A DNA stretch of 64,000 nucleotides, taken from the NCBI RefSeq assembly GCF_006491595.2, contig NZ_VEVQ02000011.1:79894-143893 (forward strand). Reading direction: 5' to 3'. Below, one piece after another: positions 17,207 through 24,414 of this stretch (positions within the stretch are counted from its first letter, which is position 1; every line of letters begins with the position of its first letter). The notes under the pieces are model-generated. The model was not told the origin of the DNA. It made no database searches and worked only from the letters and a program-made list of their open reading frames with translations. Position numbers and translations under genes: made by a program. The DNA is from Flavobacterium jejuense. GTDB lineage: Bacteria; Bacteroidota; Bacteroidia; Flavobacteriales; Flavobacteriaceae.

Positions 17207-17968
17207 ATGAAGATAATTTCCTATAATGTAAATGGTATTAGAGCAGCAATAGCAAAAGGATTTTTAGATTGGTTAGAGCAAGCCAATCCAGATGTTATTT
17301 GTCTGCAAGAAATTAAAGCAAACGAAGATCAAATTCCAGTTGAAGAAATCGTAAAAGCGGGTTATTCATATCAATATTATTTTTCAGCACAGAAAAAAGG
17401 ATATAGTGGTGTGGCTATTTTATCAAAAAAAGAACCTAAAAACGTTGTTTTTGGCACAGGAATTGACCATATGGACTATGAAGGTAGAAATGTAAGAGTA
17501 GATTTTGATACTTTATCAGTGATGAGTTTGTATTTGCCGTCTGGTACAAATATTGACCGATTGGATTATAAGTTCAAATATATGGATGATTTTCAAGTAT
17601 ACGTTAATAATTTGAAACAAGAAATTCCAAATCTTGTAATTTGTGGCGATTATAATATTTGTCACGAAGCTATTGACATTCACGATCCTATTAGAAATGC
17701 AAAAATATCTGGTTTTTTACCTGAAGAAAGAGCTTGGATTGACAGTTTTATGAAAAATGGTTTTATCGATACGTTTCGACTTTTAAATAAAGAACCACAT
17801 AATTACAGTTGGTGGAGTTACAGGGCTAATGCTAGAAATAACAATAAAGGATGGAGAATTGACTATTGTTTAGTAGCTGAACCTTTACGAGATAAAATAG
17901 AAAGAGCTTTGATTTTGCCAGAAGCGAAACACTCAGATCATTGTCCAGTTTTAGTAGAAATTAATTAG
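17207..17968 (+). CDS. xth: Exodeoxyribonuclease III
   Basis: AP endonuclease and 3' exonuclease of base excision repair. 253 residues, full length. Visible: the N-terminal SYNVNGIRAA, metal-binding Glu in CLQEIKA, catalytic GDYNICH, and the C-terminal KHSDHCPVLVEI with the Asp-His pair. Its own consensus promoter lies just upstream. A structured repeat element begins 14 bases after its stop. Confidence 0.96.
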   Translation: MKIISYNVNGIRAAIAKGFLDWLEQANPDVICLQEIKANEDQIPVEEIVKAGYSYQYYFSAQKKGYSGVAILSKKEPKNVVFGTGIDHMDYEGRNVRVDFDTLSVMSLYLPSGTNIDRLDYKFKYMDDFQVYVNNLKQEIPNLVICGDYNICHEAIDIHDPIRNAKISGFLPEERAWIDSFMKNGFIDTFRLLNKEPHNYSWWSYRANARNNNKGWRIDYCLVAEPLRDKIERALILPEAKHSDHCPVLVEIN

Positions 17969-17982
17969 TATTCTCTTTTTTT

Positions 17983-18090
17983 GGAGCTATTTCCTGCTGT
18001 ACACTATATCTTTTTTTGCGAGGAACAAAGCAATCTAAAAAGAATCGCTTCGTTCCTCGCAAAAAAAGGATGCCGTTCCCATCAGGGCTA
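17983..18090 (+). repeat. Dispersed structured repeat, copy 1
   Basis: The conserved left block (GGAGC, then TTTCCTGCTGT and CACT) and right block (GGATGCCGTT, CCATCAGGGCTA) flank a variable hairpin. The hairpin stem is 18008-18026 with 18052-18071, with a further short stem above it. The second copy, at 52945-53045, keeps the blocks and the stem but has a different stem sequence. It lies between xth and the OmpA lipoprotein gene, in gene orientation. It is possibly a REP-like element or a non-coding RNA. Confidence 0.75.
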
Positions 18091-18136
18091 GAAAATGAAC
18101 CTAATAATAAAAATAAAATAAAAACAAAAATCAATT

Positions 18137-19102
18137 ATGATTAAGAAAATGGCCCTTGCACTTGTAGTTTTAGGAATAACTACTTCATGTGTGTCTAAAA
18201 AGATCTATCAAGACTTAGAAAGCAAATATGCAGATCTTAAAAAAGAAAGAAATGCATTAGCTGATGAAAAAGAAGGACTTAAAACACAAAAAAACCAACT
18301 AGAGTTAGATAAAAATAACTTGCAAACCGAATTAGATAAAGTAAAATCAGAAAGAGATAAATTAGTTGCAGATTATGCAGCAACTAAGAAAAATTTAGAT
18401 AATTTAAGAGCGTCTTATGATGCTTTAGAGAAGAATAGTAGTGATGCTTTGGAAAACAACATGAAGAAAAATCGTGAATTGTTGGCAGAATTAGAAGCCA
18501 AACAAAAAACGCTTAATGCAGAACAAGATCGCTTAAATAAATTAAAATCAGATTTAGAAGCATCATCAAATCGTTTGGCTGAACTAGAAAAAATGATGTC
18601 AGATAAAGATGCAGCGATGAAAAAATTAAAAGAATCTTTATCAAAAGCATTGAATGCCTTTGAAGGAAAAGGGTTAACAGTAGAGCATCGTAATGGGAAA
18701 GTATATGTTTCTATGGAAAATAAATTATTGTTTGAATCAGGAAGTTGGACAGTAGGTACCGAAGGTAAAAAAGCGGTTAAAGCAGTAGGTGATGTCTTAG
18801 GGCAAAATCCTGAAATTTCAGTTTTAATTGAAGGACACACAGATAACGATAAAATTACTGGAACTATTGGTGGAGGAGTTGAAAACAATTGGGATTTATC
18901 TACAAAAAGAGCGACAGCAATCGTAAATATTTTATCAGAAAATAAAGCGATTGATAAAAAGAATTTAACTGCAGCTGGTCGTGGAGAATATGCACCATTG
19001 AAATCAAATGATACAGCAGAAGGAAAAGCAAAAAACAGAAGAATTGAAATCATCTTAACTCCAAAATTAGATGAAATTTCTAAATTAATGAACGAGTTAT
19101 AA
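18137..19102 (+). CDS. OmpA family lipoprotein with coiled-coil linker
   Basis: 321 residues. The signal peptide ends in the lipobox TTSC (lipidated Cys18). Residues 22-190 form a long coiled coil rich in Lys, Glu, Leu and Asp. The C-terminal 120 residues are an OmpA/Pal peptidoglycan-binding domain: LIEGHTDND, WDLSTKRATAIVNIL and GRGEYAPL..AKNRRIEI. It is inferred to tie the outer membrane to the cell wall. Monocistronic, with a terminator downstream and the structured repeat upstream. Confidence 0.92.
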   Translation: MIKKMALALVVLGITTSCVSKKIYQDLESKYADLKKERNALADEKEGLKTQKNQLELDKNNLQTELDKVKSERDKLVADYAATKKNLDNLRASYDALEKNSSDALENNMKKNRELLAELEAKQKTLNAEQDRLNKLKSDLEASSNRLAELEKMMSDKDAAMKKLKESLSKALNAFEGKGLTVEHRNGKVYVSMENKLLFESGSWTVGTEGKKAVKAVGDVLGQNPEISVLIEGHTDNDKITGTIGGGVENNWDLSTKRATAIVNILSENKAIDKKNLTAAGRGEYAPLKSNDTAEGKAKNRRIEIILTPKLDEISKLMNEL

Positions 19103-19135
19103 TAGAACAAAAGTTAAATCAATTATAAATTTCAG

Positions 19136-19170
19136 AAAACCTGCTTGTAGTATTACCAAGCAGGTTTTTT
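19136..19170 (+). terminator. Terminator of the OmpA lipoprotein gene
   Basis: An 11-bp stem (19136-19146 with 19158-19168) with an 11-base loop, followed by a T run. It starts 33 bases after the stop codon. Confidence 0.8.
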
Positions 19171-19250
19171 CTTTTATAGAAAGTCCTTAACTTTACAACT
19201 TCGTTAAAATGCATGTTGCATTACCTCAATATATTTTACACACTGAATAA

Positions 19251-20291
19251 ATGAAATACACTACTTTATCTACAACCGATATAAAAATCAGCAAAGTATG
19301 TCTAGGAACCATGACTTTTGGAAACCAAAATACAGAAGCTGAAGCACATTCACAATTAGATTATGCAGTTGAAAGAGGAATTAATTTTTTAGATACAGCA
19401 GAAATGTATCCTATAGGAGGAAATGAGCACATTTTTGGAAGTACAGAACGTTATATTGGAACTTGGCTGCATAAAATTGGGCAAACCAAAAGAGAAAAAT
19501 TAGTAGTAGCTACAAAAATTGCTGGTCCAAATAGAGGTATGGAATACATTAGAAAACCACTAGATTTTTCCAAAAAGAGTATCACAGAAGCGGTAGAATT
19601 AAGTTTGAAAAACTTACAAACAGATTATATTGATTTGTACCAAATGCACTGGCCAGAACGTATTATGAATATGTTCCAAAAGAGAGGGTTACAAGAATTA
19701 GATGCAAACTGGCAGTATTCCATTTTAGAGATTTTACAGATTTTTGATGGATTAATCAAAGAGGGAAAAATAAAAACAATTGGGGTTTCTAATGAAAATC
19801 CTTATGGAGTAATGCGTTATTTGGTGGAAAGTGAGAAACATAATTTACCAAAAATTGTTTCCATTCAAAATCCATACTCTTTACTAAATAGATTGTATGA
19901 AGTTGGGTTAAGTGAAATGTGTATGAGAGAAAAAGTAGGATTATTAGCTTATTCTCCTTTAGCATTTGGTTTTCTATCAGGAAAGTATTTAGGTGGAATG
20001 AAACCTGAATTTCGTATGGCGTTGTTCCCAAATTTTAAAAGATATACTAATGAGAACTGTTATAAAGCAACTCAATTGTACAAAAACCTGGCTGAAGCAA
20101 ATGGTTTAAAGATTTCCGAAATGGCTTTGGCTTTTGTAAACCAACAAGATTGTGTGACTTCTACTATTATTGGTGCAACCAATTTAAATCAGTTAAAAGA
20201 AAATATAGACGCTTTTGAAATTTCATTATCGAAAGATATATTGGCTGAATTAGAAAAAATTCAAGAACAGATTCCTAATCCAGCACCCTAA
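19251..20291 (+). CDS. Aldo/keto reductase, Tas-like
   Basis: NADPH-dependent oxidoreductase of the AKR superfamily. 346 residues, similar in length to E. coli Tas. The catalytic tetrad is visible: Asp48 and Tyr53 in FLDTAEMY, Lys89 in VATKIAGP, His133 in YQMHWPE. Later segments fit the (beta/alpha)8 barrel with the NADP site around STIIGATNLNQLKENI. The substrate is unknown. A perfect hairpin terminator follows at 20341. A decayed second copy of its 3' end lies 2.5 kb downstream at 22700-22805. Confidence 0.92.
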   Translation: MKYTTLSTTDIKISKVCLGTMTFGNQNTEAEAHSQLDYAVERGINFLDTAEMYPIGGNEHIFGSTERYIGTWLHKIGQTKREKLVVATKIAGPNRGMEYIRKPLDFSKKSITEAVELSLKNLQTDYIDLYQMHWPERIMNMFQKRGLQELDANWQYSILEILQIFDGLIKEGKIKTIGVSNENPYGVMRYLVESEKHNLPKIVSIQNPYSLLNRLYEVGLSEMCMREKVGLLAYSPLAFGFLSGKYLGGMKPEFRMALFPNFKRYTNENCYKATQLYKNLAEANGLKISEMALAFVNQQDCVTSTIIGATNLNQLKENIDAFEISLSKDILAELEKIQEQIPNPAP

Positions 20292-20340
20292 TTTTAACAG
20301 TAATTATATTTTTAATGTAAAAAATTTAACATAAACAATT

Positions 20341-20368
20341 GAAAAGCAGGTATTTATACCTGCTTTTC
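20341..20368. terminator. Terminator of the aldo/keto reductase gene
   Basis: A perfect 12-bp stem (20341-20352 with 20357-20368) with a TTTA loop; arms are A-rich then T-rich. Confidence 0.8.
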
Positions 20369-20383
20369 GTGTTAAAAAAAGGT

Positions 20384-20391
20384 TAACTTTG
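20384..20391 (+). promoter_or_regulatory. -7 element for the T9SS/collagen-like pair
   Basis: TAACTTTG matches TAnnTTTG, lies 22 bases before the ATG at 20414, and directly follows the upstream terminator. The -33 region is only T-rich. Confidence 0.6.
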
Positions 20392-20413
20392 AATAACTTT
20401 AAATTTATAATTT

Positions 20414-20887
20414 ATGAAAAAAACATTGACTTTATTTATTTTGAACCTTGCGGCCATTAGTTATGGTCAGCAAAATTTTGTGCTTGCTGGAGGACAAGCC
20501 ACAGGATTGGGAGGATCGGTTAGTTACTCTTATGGGCAAATGTTTTATGAAACCATTAGTGGCTCTAACGGAGAATTGACTCAAGGAGTACAACAAGCAA
20601 TTGAAATTTATCCTTTATCGATACCGAGTAATACTATTGCTATAAATGTTACTTTGTATCCTAATCCAGCTGTTGCTCAAGTTATGTTGGATTTGAACTT
20701 CTCTTATTTTCAAGAAGATATGAAATATGAGATATTTAGTTTAGATGGAAAATTAATTAAAACGGGTTCAATATTATCAAATCAAACAAACATTGATGTT
20801 GATATTTTACCAGCAGCAACTTATTTTCTAAATGTTATATCTTCAAATAAAATAATTAAAGCATTTAGACTTATTAAAAATAACTAA
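20414..20887 (+). CDS. Small secreted protein with T9SS type A sorting domain
   Basis: 157 residues. The signal peptide ends near SYGQ. The central part ([20 protein letters not shown] to [12 protein letters not shown]) resembles a short domain often found ahead of T9SS tails in flavobacterial surface proteins. Residues 80-157 form a type A sorting domain: [28 protein letters not shown] and a basic end. It should be exported through the type IX system and anchored to the surface. It is 13 bases ahead of the collagen-like gene, so the two are co-transcribed. Confidence 0.85.
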   Translation: MKKTLTLFILNLAAISYGQQNFVLAGGQATGLGGSVSYSYGQMFYETISGSNGELTQGVQQAIEIYPLSIPSNTIAINVTLYPNPAVAQVMLDLNFSYFQEDMKYEIFSLDGKLIKTGSILSNQTNIDVDILPAATYFLNVISSNKIIKAFRLIKNN

Positions 20888-20900
20888 ACAACTACTCAAT

Positions 20901-22496
20901 ATGAAAAATAGAATTTTACTTTTTACATTTTTATTAGTAGGTATGATTGCCTATTCACAATCCCCAGATGGATTTACTTATCAAGGTGTCGTTAGAGATG
21001 CAAGTGATGCTTTAGTGACGAACTCTTCAATAGGAATGAGAATTAGTATTTTACAAACTAGTTCATCAGGTACAGCTGTATATGTCGAAACACAAACACC
21101 AACATCAAATATCAATGGTTTAGTGACTTTAGAAGTTGGTTCTGGAACTGTAGTTACAGGATCAATAGCGACAATAGATTGGTCTGCAGGTCCATATTTT
21201 ATAAAAACTGAAGCTGATCCAACTGGAGGAACGAGTTATACAGTTTCTGGTACAAGTCAAATGATGAGTGTTCCTTATGCAATGTATGCAGCTAATTCAG
21301 CAGCAGGTCCACAAGGCCCGCAAGGTCCACAAGGTCCAGCCGGTTTAGACGGAGCAACAGGTCCAATGGGTCCACAAGGTCCAGCAGGATTAGACGGAGC
21401 AGATGGATTAGACGGAGCAACAGGTCCTATGGGTCCACAAGGTCCAGCAGGATTAGACGGAGCAGATGGATTAGACGGAGCAACAGGTCCTATGGGTCCA
21501 CAAGGTCCAGCAGGATTAGACGGAGCAGATGGATTAGACGGAGCAACAGGTCCTATGGGTCCACAAGGTCCAGCTGGATTAGACGGAGCAGATGGTTTAG
21601 ACGGAGCAACAGGTCCAATGGGTCCACAAGGTCCAGCAGGATTAGACGGAGCAGATGGATTAGACGGAGCAACAGGTCCAATGGGTCCACAAGGTCCAGC
21701 TGGATTAGACGGAGCAGATGGATTAGACGGAGCAACAGGTCCTATGGGCCCACAAGGTCCAGCTGGATTAGATGGAGCAGATGGTTTAGACGGAGCAACA
21801 GGTCCAATGGGTCCACAAGGTCCAGCTGGATTAGACGGTGCAGATGGATTAGATGGAGCAACAGGTCCAGCAGGTCCACAAGGTCCAGCCGGATTAGATG
21901 GAGCAGATGGTTTAGACGGAGCAACAGGTCCGCAAGGTCCACAAGGTCCAGCAGGTTTAGACGGAGCAGATGGTTTAGATGGAGCAACAGGTCCACAAGG
22001 ACCAGCAGGTGTAACAGGACCACAAGGACCAGCTGGAACATATACAGCCGGTACAGGTATTGACATTACAGGTAGTGTAATAAGTGCTACAGGTTCGGGA
22101 GCAATGCCAGAATATGCATACGCAAACATCGGAAACGCAAGTGTTTTGGGGGCGCAAACATTAACAGCAGTGGCTCCAGCAGGAACTTATGTAAATGGTG
22201 TTGTAATGAATGGCTCATCCATCACATTACATGCAAATAAAATGTACGAAGTATCCGTTGCCTTTTATATATACAATGCAATAGGAGGACATACTTTCAG
22301 ATTGAAAGACGCAACAAACAATCAATATCTTGCAACTGAACTTTATTTTGGACAAGGTGGCTCTGATGTTTCATACAATATTTCAACAACAAGCTGCTTG
22401 ATTAAGCCTACAACGGACATCAATTTGGAACTTGAAAAAACACAAGGTACAGATGTCAATTTGATAGGTAAAATGATTGTTAAGGAAATTAAATAA
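20901..22496 (+). CDS. Secreted collagen-like repeat protein
   Basis: 531 residues. Signal peptide ending near AYSQ; an N-terminal domain (residues 20-135) with the phrase [15 protein letters not shown] common in Bacteroidetes tail-fibre or surface proteins; Gly-X-Y repeats from about residue 136 to 385; then a C-terminal beta-rich domain of about 140 residues that resembles C1q/TNF or fibre heads. The Gly-X-Y part is built from ten copies of a 21-residue unit ([21 protein letters not shown]). A trimeric surface fibre is the likely form. It has no T9SS tail of its own, unlike its upstream neighbour. Confidence 0.88.
   Translation: MKNRILLFTFLLVGMIAYSQSPDGFTYQGVVRDASDALVTNSSIGMRISILQTSSSGTAVYVETQTPTSNINGLVTLEVGSGTVVTGSIATIDWSAGPYFIKTEADPTGGTSYTVSGTSQMMSVPYAMYAANSAAGPQGPQGPQGPAGLDGATGPMGPQGPAGLDGADGLDGATGPMGPQGPAGLDGADGLDGATGPMGPQGPAGLDGADGLDGATGPMGPQGPAGLDGADGLDGATGPMGPQGPAGLDGADGLDGATGPMGPQGPAGLDGADGLDGATGPMGPQGPAGLDGADGLDGATGPMGPQGPAGLDGADGLDGATGPAGPQGPAGLDGADGLDGATGPQGPQGPAGLDGADGLDGATGPQGPAGVTGPQGPAGTYTAGTGIDITGSVISATGSGAMPEYAYANIGNASVLGAQTLTAVAPAGTYVNGVVMNGSSITLHANKMYEVSVAFYIYNAIGGHTFRLKDATNNQYLATELYFGQGGSDVSYNISTTSCLIKPTTDINLELEKTQGTDVNLIGKMIVKEIK
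21360..21989 (+). repeat. 63-bp tandem repeat, ten units
   Basis: Units start every 63 bases from 21360 to 21927 (residues 154-363) and encode 21-residue Gly-X-Y blocks. Eight units begin GPM, then one GPA and one GPQ. Units differ mostly at single synonymous positions (e.g. CCA/CCT, GCA/GCT), so they are recent and prone to copy-number change without loss of frame. Confidence 0.95.
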
Positions 22497-22517
22497 TTTT
22501 TTAACTTAATTACAAAG

Positions 22518-22615
22518 AAAGCTGTCCAAAAAGTCAGAAACTTGTTTATTTTGAATTCATTTCAGATTCTAAAACAAATTCATATTGATAAAAAATTTAC
22601 TTTCTGGGCAGCTTT
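22518..22615. mobile_element. Palindromic MITE-like sequence or IS remnant
   Basis: Imperfect terminal inverted repeats of 17 bases (22518-22534 with 22599-22615, 15 of 17 matching): left end AAAGCTGTCCAAAAAGT. The ends resemble those of some insertion sequences (CTGTCCAAAAAGT type). The interior is also partly palindromic (GAATT...AATTC). There is no coding capacity. It may also serve as a terminator for the collagen-like gene. Confidence 0.5.
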
Positions 22616-22699
22616 TTTCGAACTCTTTTTTTTGTCAAATGCATGAAAATTAGATAATTAATTTGTTATATTTAACTCTAGTTTATTTTAATTTGAGTT

Positions 22700-22805
22700 A
22701 CAATATTAGAACAATTAAAATAGAATATAGATATTTTTGAAATTTCATTATCTAAAGAAATAGTATTTGAAACAGAAAATATTCAAGAACAAATTCTTAA
22801 TTGTT
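22700..22805 (+). pseudogene. Decayed 3' fragment of an aldo/keto reductase gene
   Basis: About 100 bases align with the last 100 bases of the intact reductase (20180-20280). In one frame the remnant reads DIFEISLSKEIVFETENIQE where the gene reads DAFEISLSKDILAELEKIQE. Upstream of this the match continues but with base insertions that shift the frame. There is no start, no full domain and no reading frame, so it is a relic of a tandem or duplicated copy. Confidence 0.75.
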
Positions 22806-22821
22806 TATTAAAAAAATAAAG

Positions 22822-22860
22822 AACGGATAAGTTTTTTAAAAAATTTATCCGTTTTTTTTT
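22822..22860. terminator. Bidirectional terminator before the GSDH gene end
   Basis: A 9-bp stem (22822-22830 with 22845-22853), AACGGATAA/TTATCCGTT, followed by T9. It ends 4 bases before the stop of the minus-strand dehydrogenase gene. Confidence 0.75.
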
Positions 22861-22863
22861 AAG

Positions 22864-24306
22864 TTATTGAACTACCAACTTGGTTTGATAATTCATATCA
22901 TTAGTATCTATAATTGAGACATTGTAAATACCTTTGGCAAGAGTAGAGATGTTAATAATATTTGTCTCTCTTACTTTTTTTGTAAGTACTTTTTTTCCTG
23001 AAATATCATATATTAAAATACTCTTTGCTGGAATATTATTCGTATTTGATAGTGTAATGGTTTCTTTTGCAGGATTTGGATATATAGAAAAACCACTTTT
23101 GTCAAAATCTTCAGTTCTTAATGTTGAATCTGTAATTTTGTAAATAGTGCCATTATTAATTGCAGCAATGTATAATTCTTTGTTCATGTCTTCTCCAAAT
23201 GAAACAAAATTATTGCCTGGAAAGTTAGAAGAATAAGTCAAACTACCAGTGAAAGTTACCATACCTATTCTAGAATCACAATAATCAGTGAATAGATATT
23301 TGCCTAGTAAATTAGGATACATAGTTCCATGATACACATAACCACCTGTAATCGAACAGGCACTTGTATTATGATTGACATCTACTAATGGAAAAGTCAA
23401 AGCAGAAGATGCAGGACAACCTGAAGTATTATATGTTGCATTTCCTTCATAACAACGCCATCCATAGTTTAGACCAGCAGGTAATGGAGCATTAGTTTTA
23501 TTAATTTCTTCATGAACATTTTGTCCTACATCAGCAATCCATAAATTACCAGTAGCACTGTCAAATGAAAATTTCCAAGGATTTCGTAAACCAATCGCCC
23601 AAATTTCCTCTTTCCCAGTTTGACCGACATAAGGATTTGTTGCTGGTATAGAATAGAATGGTGCTGTTGTAGTATTTACATCAATACGTAGCATTTTTCC
23701 AAGAAAAACTCTAGTAGGGTTACTTCCATCAATAGTTGTGTTTTGAGCGTATCCTTGTGGATCACCACCGCTTCCACCATCACCCATACCAATGTATAAA
23801 TAACCATCTGGTCCGAATTTTATAGAACCTCCATTATGATTGTCATATGGTTGATTAATTGTCATTAAAATAGTAGCAGAAGAAGGATTGGCAGCATTTG
23901 GATTGGCAGCAAATACACTATATCTAGCTATAACAGTGTTTCCTGAATTGTTAGAATAATTGACAAAGAAATAGCCATTGGTAGCATAATCAGGATGAAA
24001 AGCAAGGCCTAATAATCCTCTTTCACTGTTAGTGTTTACTAATGAAGTAATGTCTAAAAACGGTGTTGTATTTACCGTTCCATTATCATTTAAGATTTTA
24101 ATTAAGCCTCCTTTTTCTACAACAAATAGTCGAGAATCTCCAGCATTTGTAATTTCTAAAGGACTTGAAAAACCAGTAGCGAATGATTGTAAACTGATTG
24201 TTTGTGCAATTGCAAAAGTGCCATAAAAAAGGAATAAAATGAAGCTCGATAAACCCCATAGTTTTAGATTGCGCCTTTTTGGCGTGTTTTTTTTGTTCGT
24301 TTTCAT
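22864..24306 (-). CDS. Secreted PQQ-dependent sugar dehydrogenase (GSDH family) with T9SS tail
   Basis: 480 residues from the ATG at 24306; the frame extends to 24363, but this start gives a basic N-terminus plus a hydrophobic signal ending FAIAQ. Residues 37-390 are a six-bladed propeller of the glucose/sorbosone dehydrogenase family: GLLGLAFHPDYATNGYFFV, HNGGSIKFGPDGYLYIGMGD, GLRNPWKFSFD and ADVGQNVHEEIN. Residues 405-480 are a T9SS type A sorting domain (IYPNPAKETITL, LAKGIYNVSI). The role is inferred: surface oxidation of a sugar or alcohol, if PQQ is available. Monocistronic. Confidence 0.9.
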   Translation of the reverse strand: MKTNKKNTPKRRNLKLWGLSSFILFLFYGTFAIAQTISLQSFATGFSSPLEITNAGDSRLFVVEKGGLIKILNDNGTVNTTPFLDITSLVNTNSERGLLGLAFHPDYATNGYFFVNYSNNSGNTVIARYSVFAANPNAANPSSATILMTINQPYDNHNGGSIKFGPDGYLYIGMGDGGSGGDPQGYAQNTTIDGSNPTRVFLGKMLRIDVNTTTAPFYSIPATNPYVGQTGKEEIWAIGLRNPWKFSFDSATGNLWIADVGQNVHEEINKTNAPLPAGLNYGWRCYEGNATYNTSGCPASSALTFPLVDVNHNTSACSITGGYVYHGTMYPNLLGKYLFTDYCDSRIGMVTFTGSLTYSSNFPGNNFVSFGEDMNKELYIAAINNGTIYKITDSTLRTEDFDKSGFSIYPNPAKETITLSNTNNIPAKSILIYDISGKKVLTKKVRETNIINISTLAKGIYNVSIIDTNDMNYQTKLVVQ

Positions 24307-24377
24307 AGTTTGTTTGTTTTTTATTGTTTGTATGTAAAAATAGCGAAAAGATATATAAAACACTAATAATCAAAAGT

Positions 24378-24407
24378 AAAAACCCTATCTGTGATGATAG
24401 GGTTTTT
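24378..24407. terminator. Terminator of the MuiA/VWA operon
   Basis: A 12-bp stem (24378-24389 with 24396-24407), AAAAACCCTATC/GATAGGGTTTTT, with a 6-base loop. It lies 8 bases beyond the stop of the DUF4139 gene on the minus strand. Confidence 0.8.
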
Positions 24408-24414
24408 ATTGAAA

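Larger units (their letters stand above)
22497..22863. other. Gene-free interval of 367 bases with element remnants
   Basis: It holds, in order, a 98-bp palindromic MITE-like sequence (22518-22615), an AT-rich spacer, a decayed copy of the aldo/keto reductase 3' end (22700-22805) and a terminator hairpin (22822-22853). No open frame of its own is supported. Confidence 0.7.

Noticed and set aside
18415..19110. 231-residue open frame opposite the OmpA lipoprotein
   Set aside because: It lies fully antisense to a well-supported gene and its sequence is a low-complexity Ser/Phe/Leu shadow of the coiled coil.
20341..20368. Hairpin as a second insertion-element end
   Set aside because: It has the length, loop and A/T arms of an ordinary terminator directly after the reductase gene and no match to the MITE-like ends.
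21360..21989. CRISPR-like appearance of the tandem repeat
   Set aside because: Units are contiguous and coding, with no unique spacers, so this is a protein repeat.
21275..22129. 284-residue open frame on the minus strand (Pro/Gly/Ala/Ser rich)
   Set aside because: It is the antisense image of the collagen-like repeat: the 63-bp unit has no stops in that frame. It has no signal, no plausible start site and no promoter.
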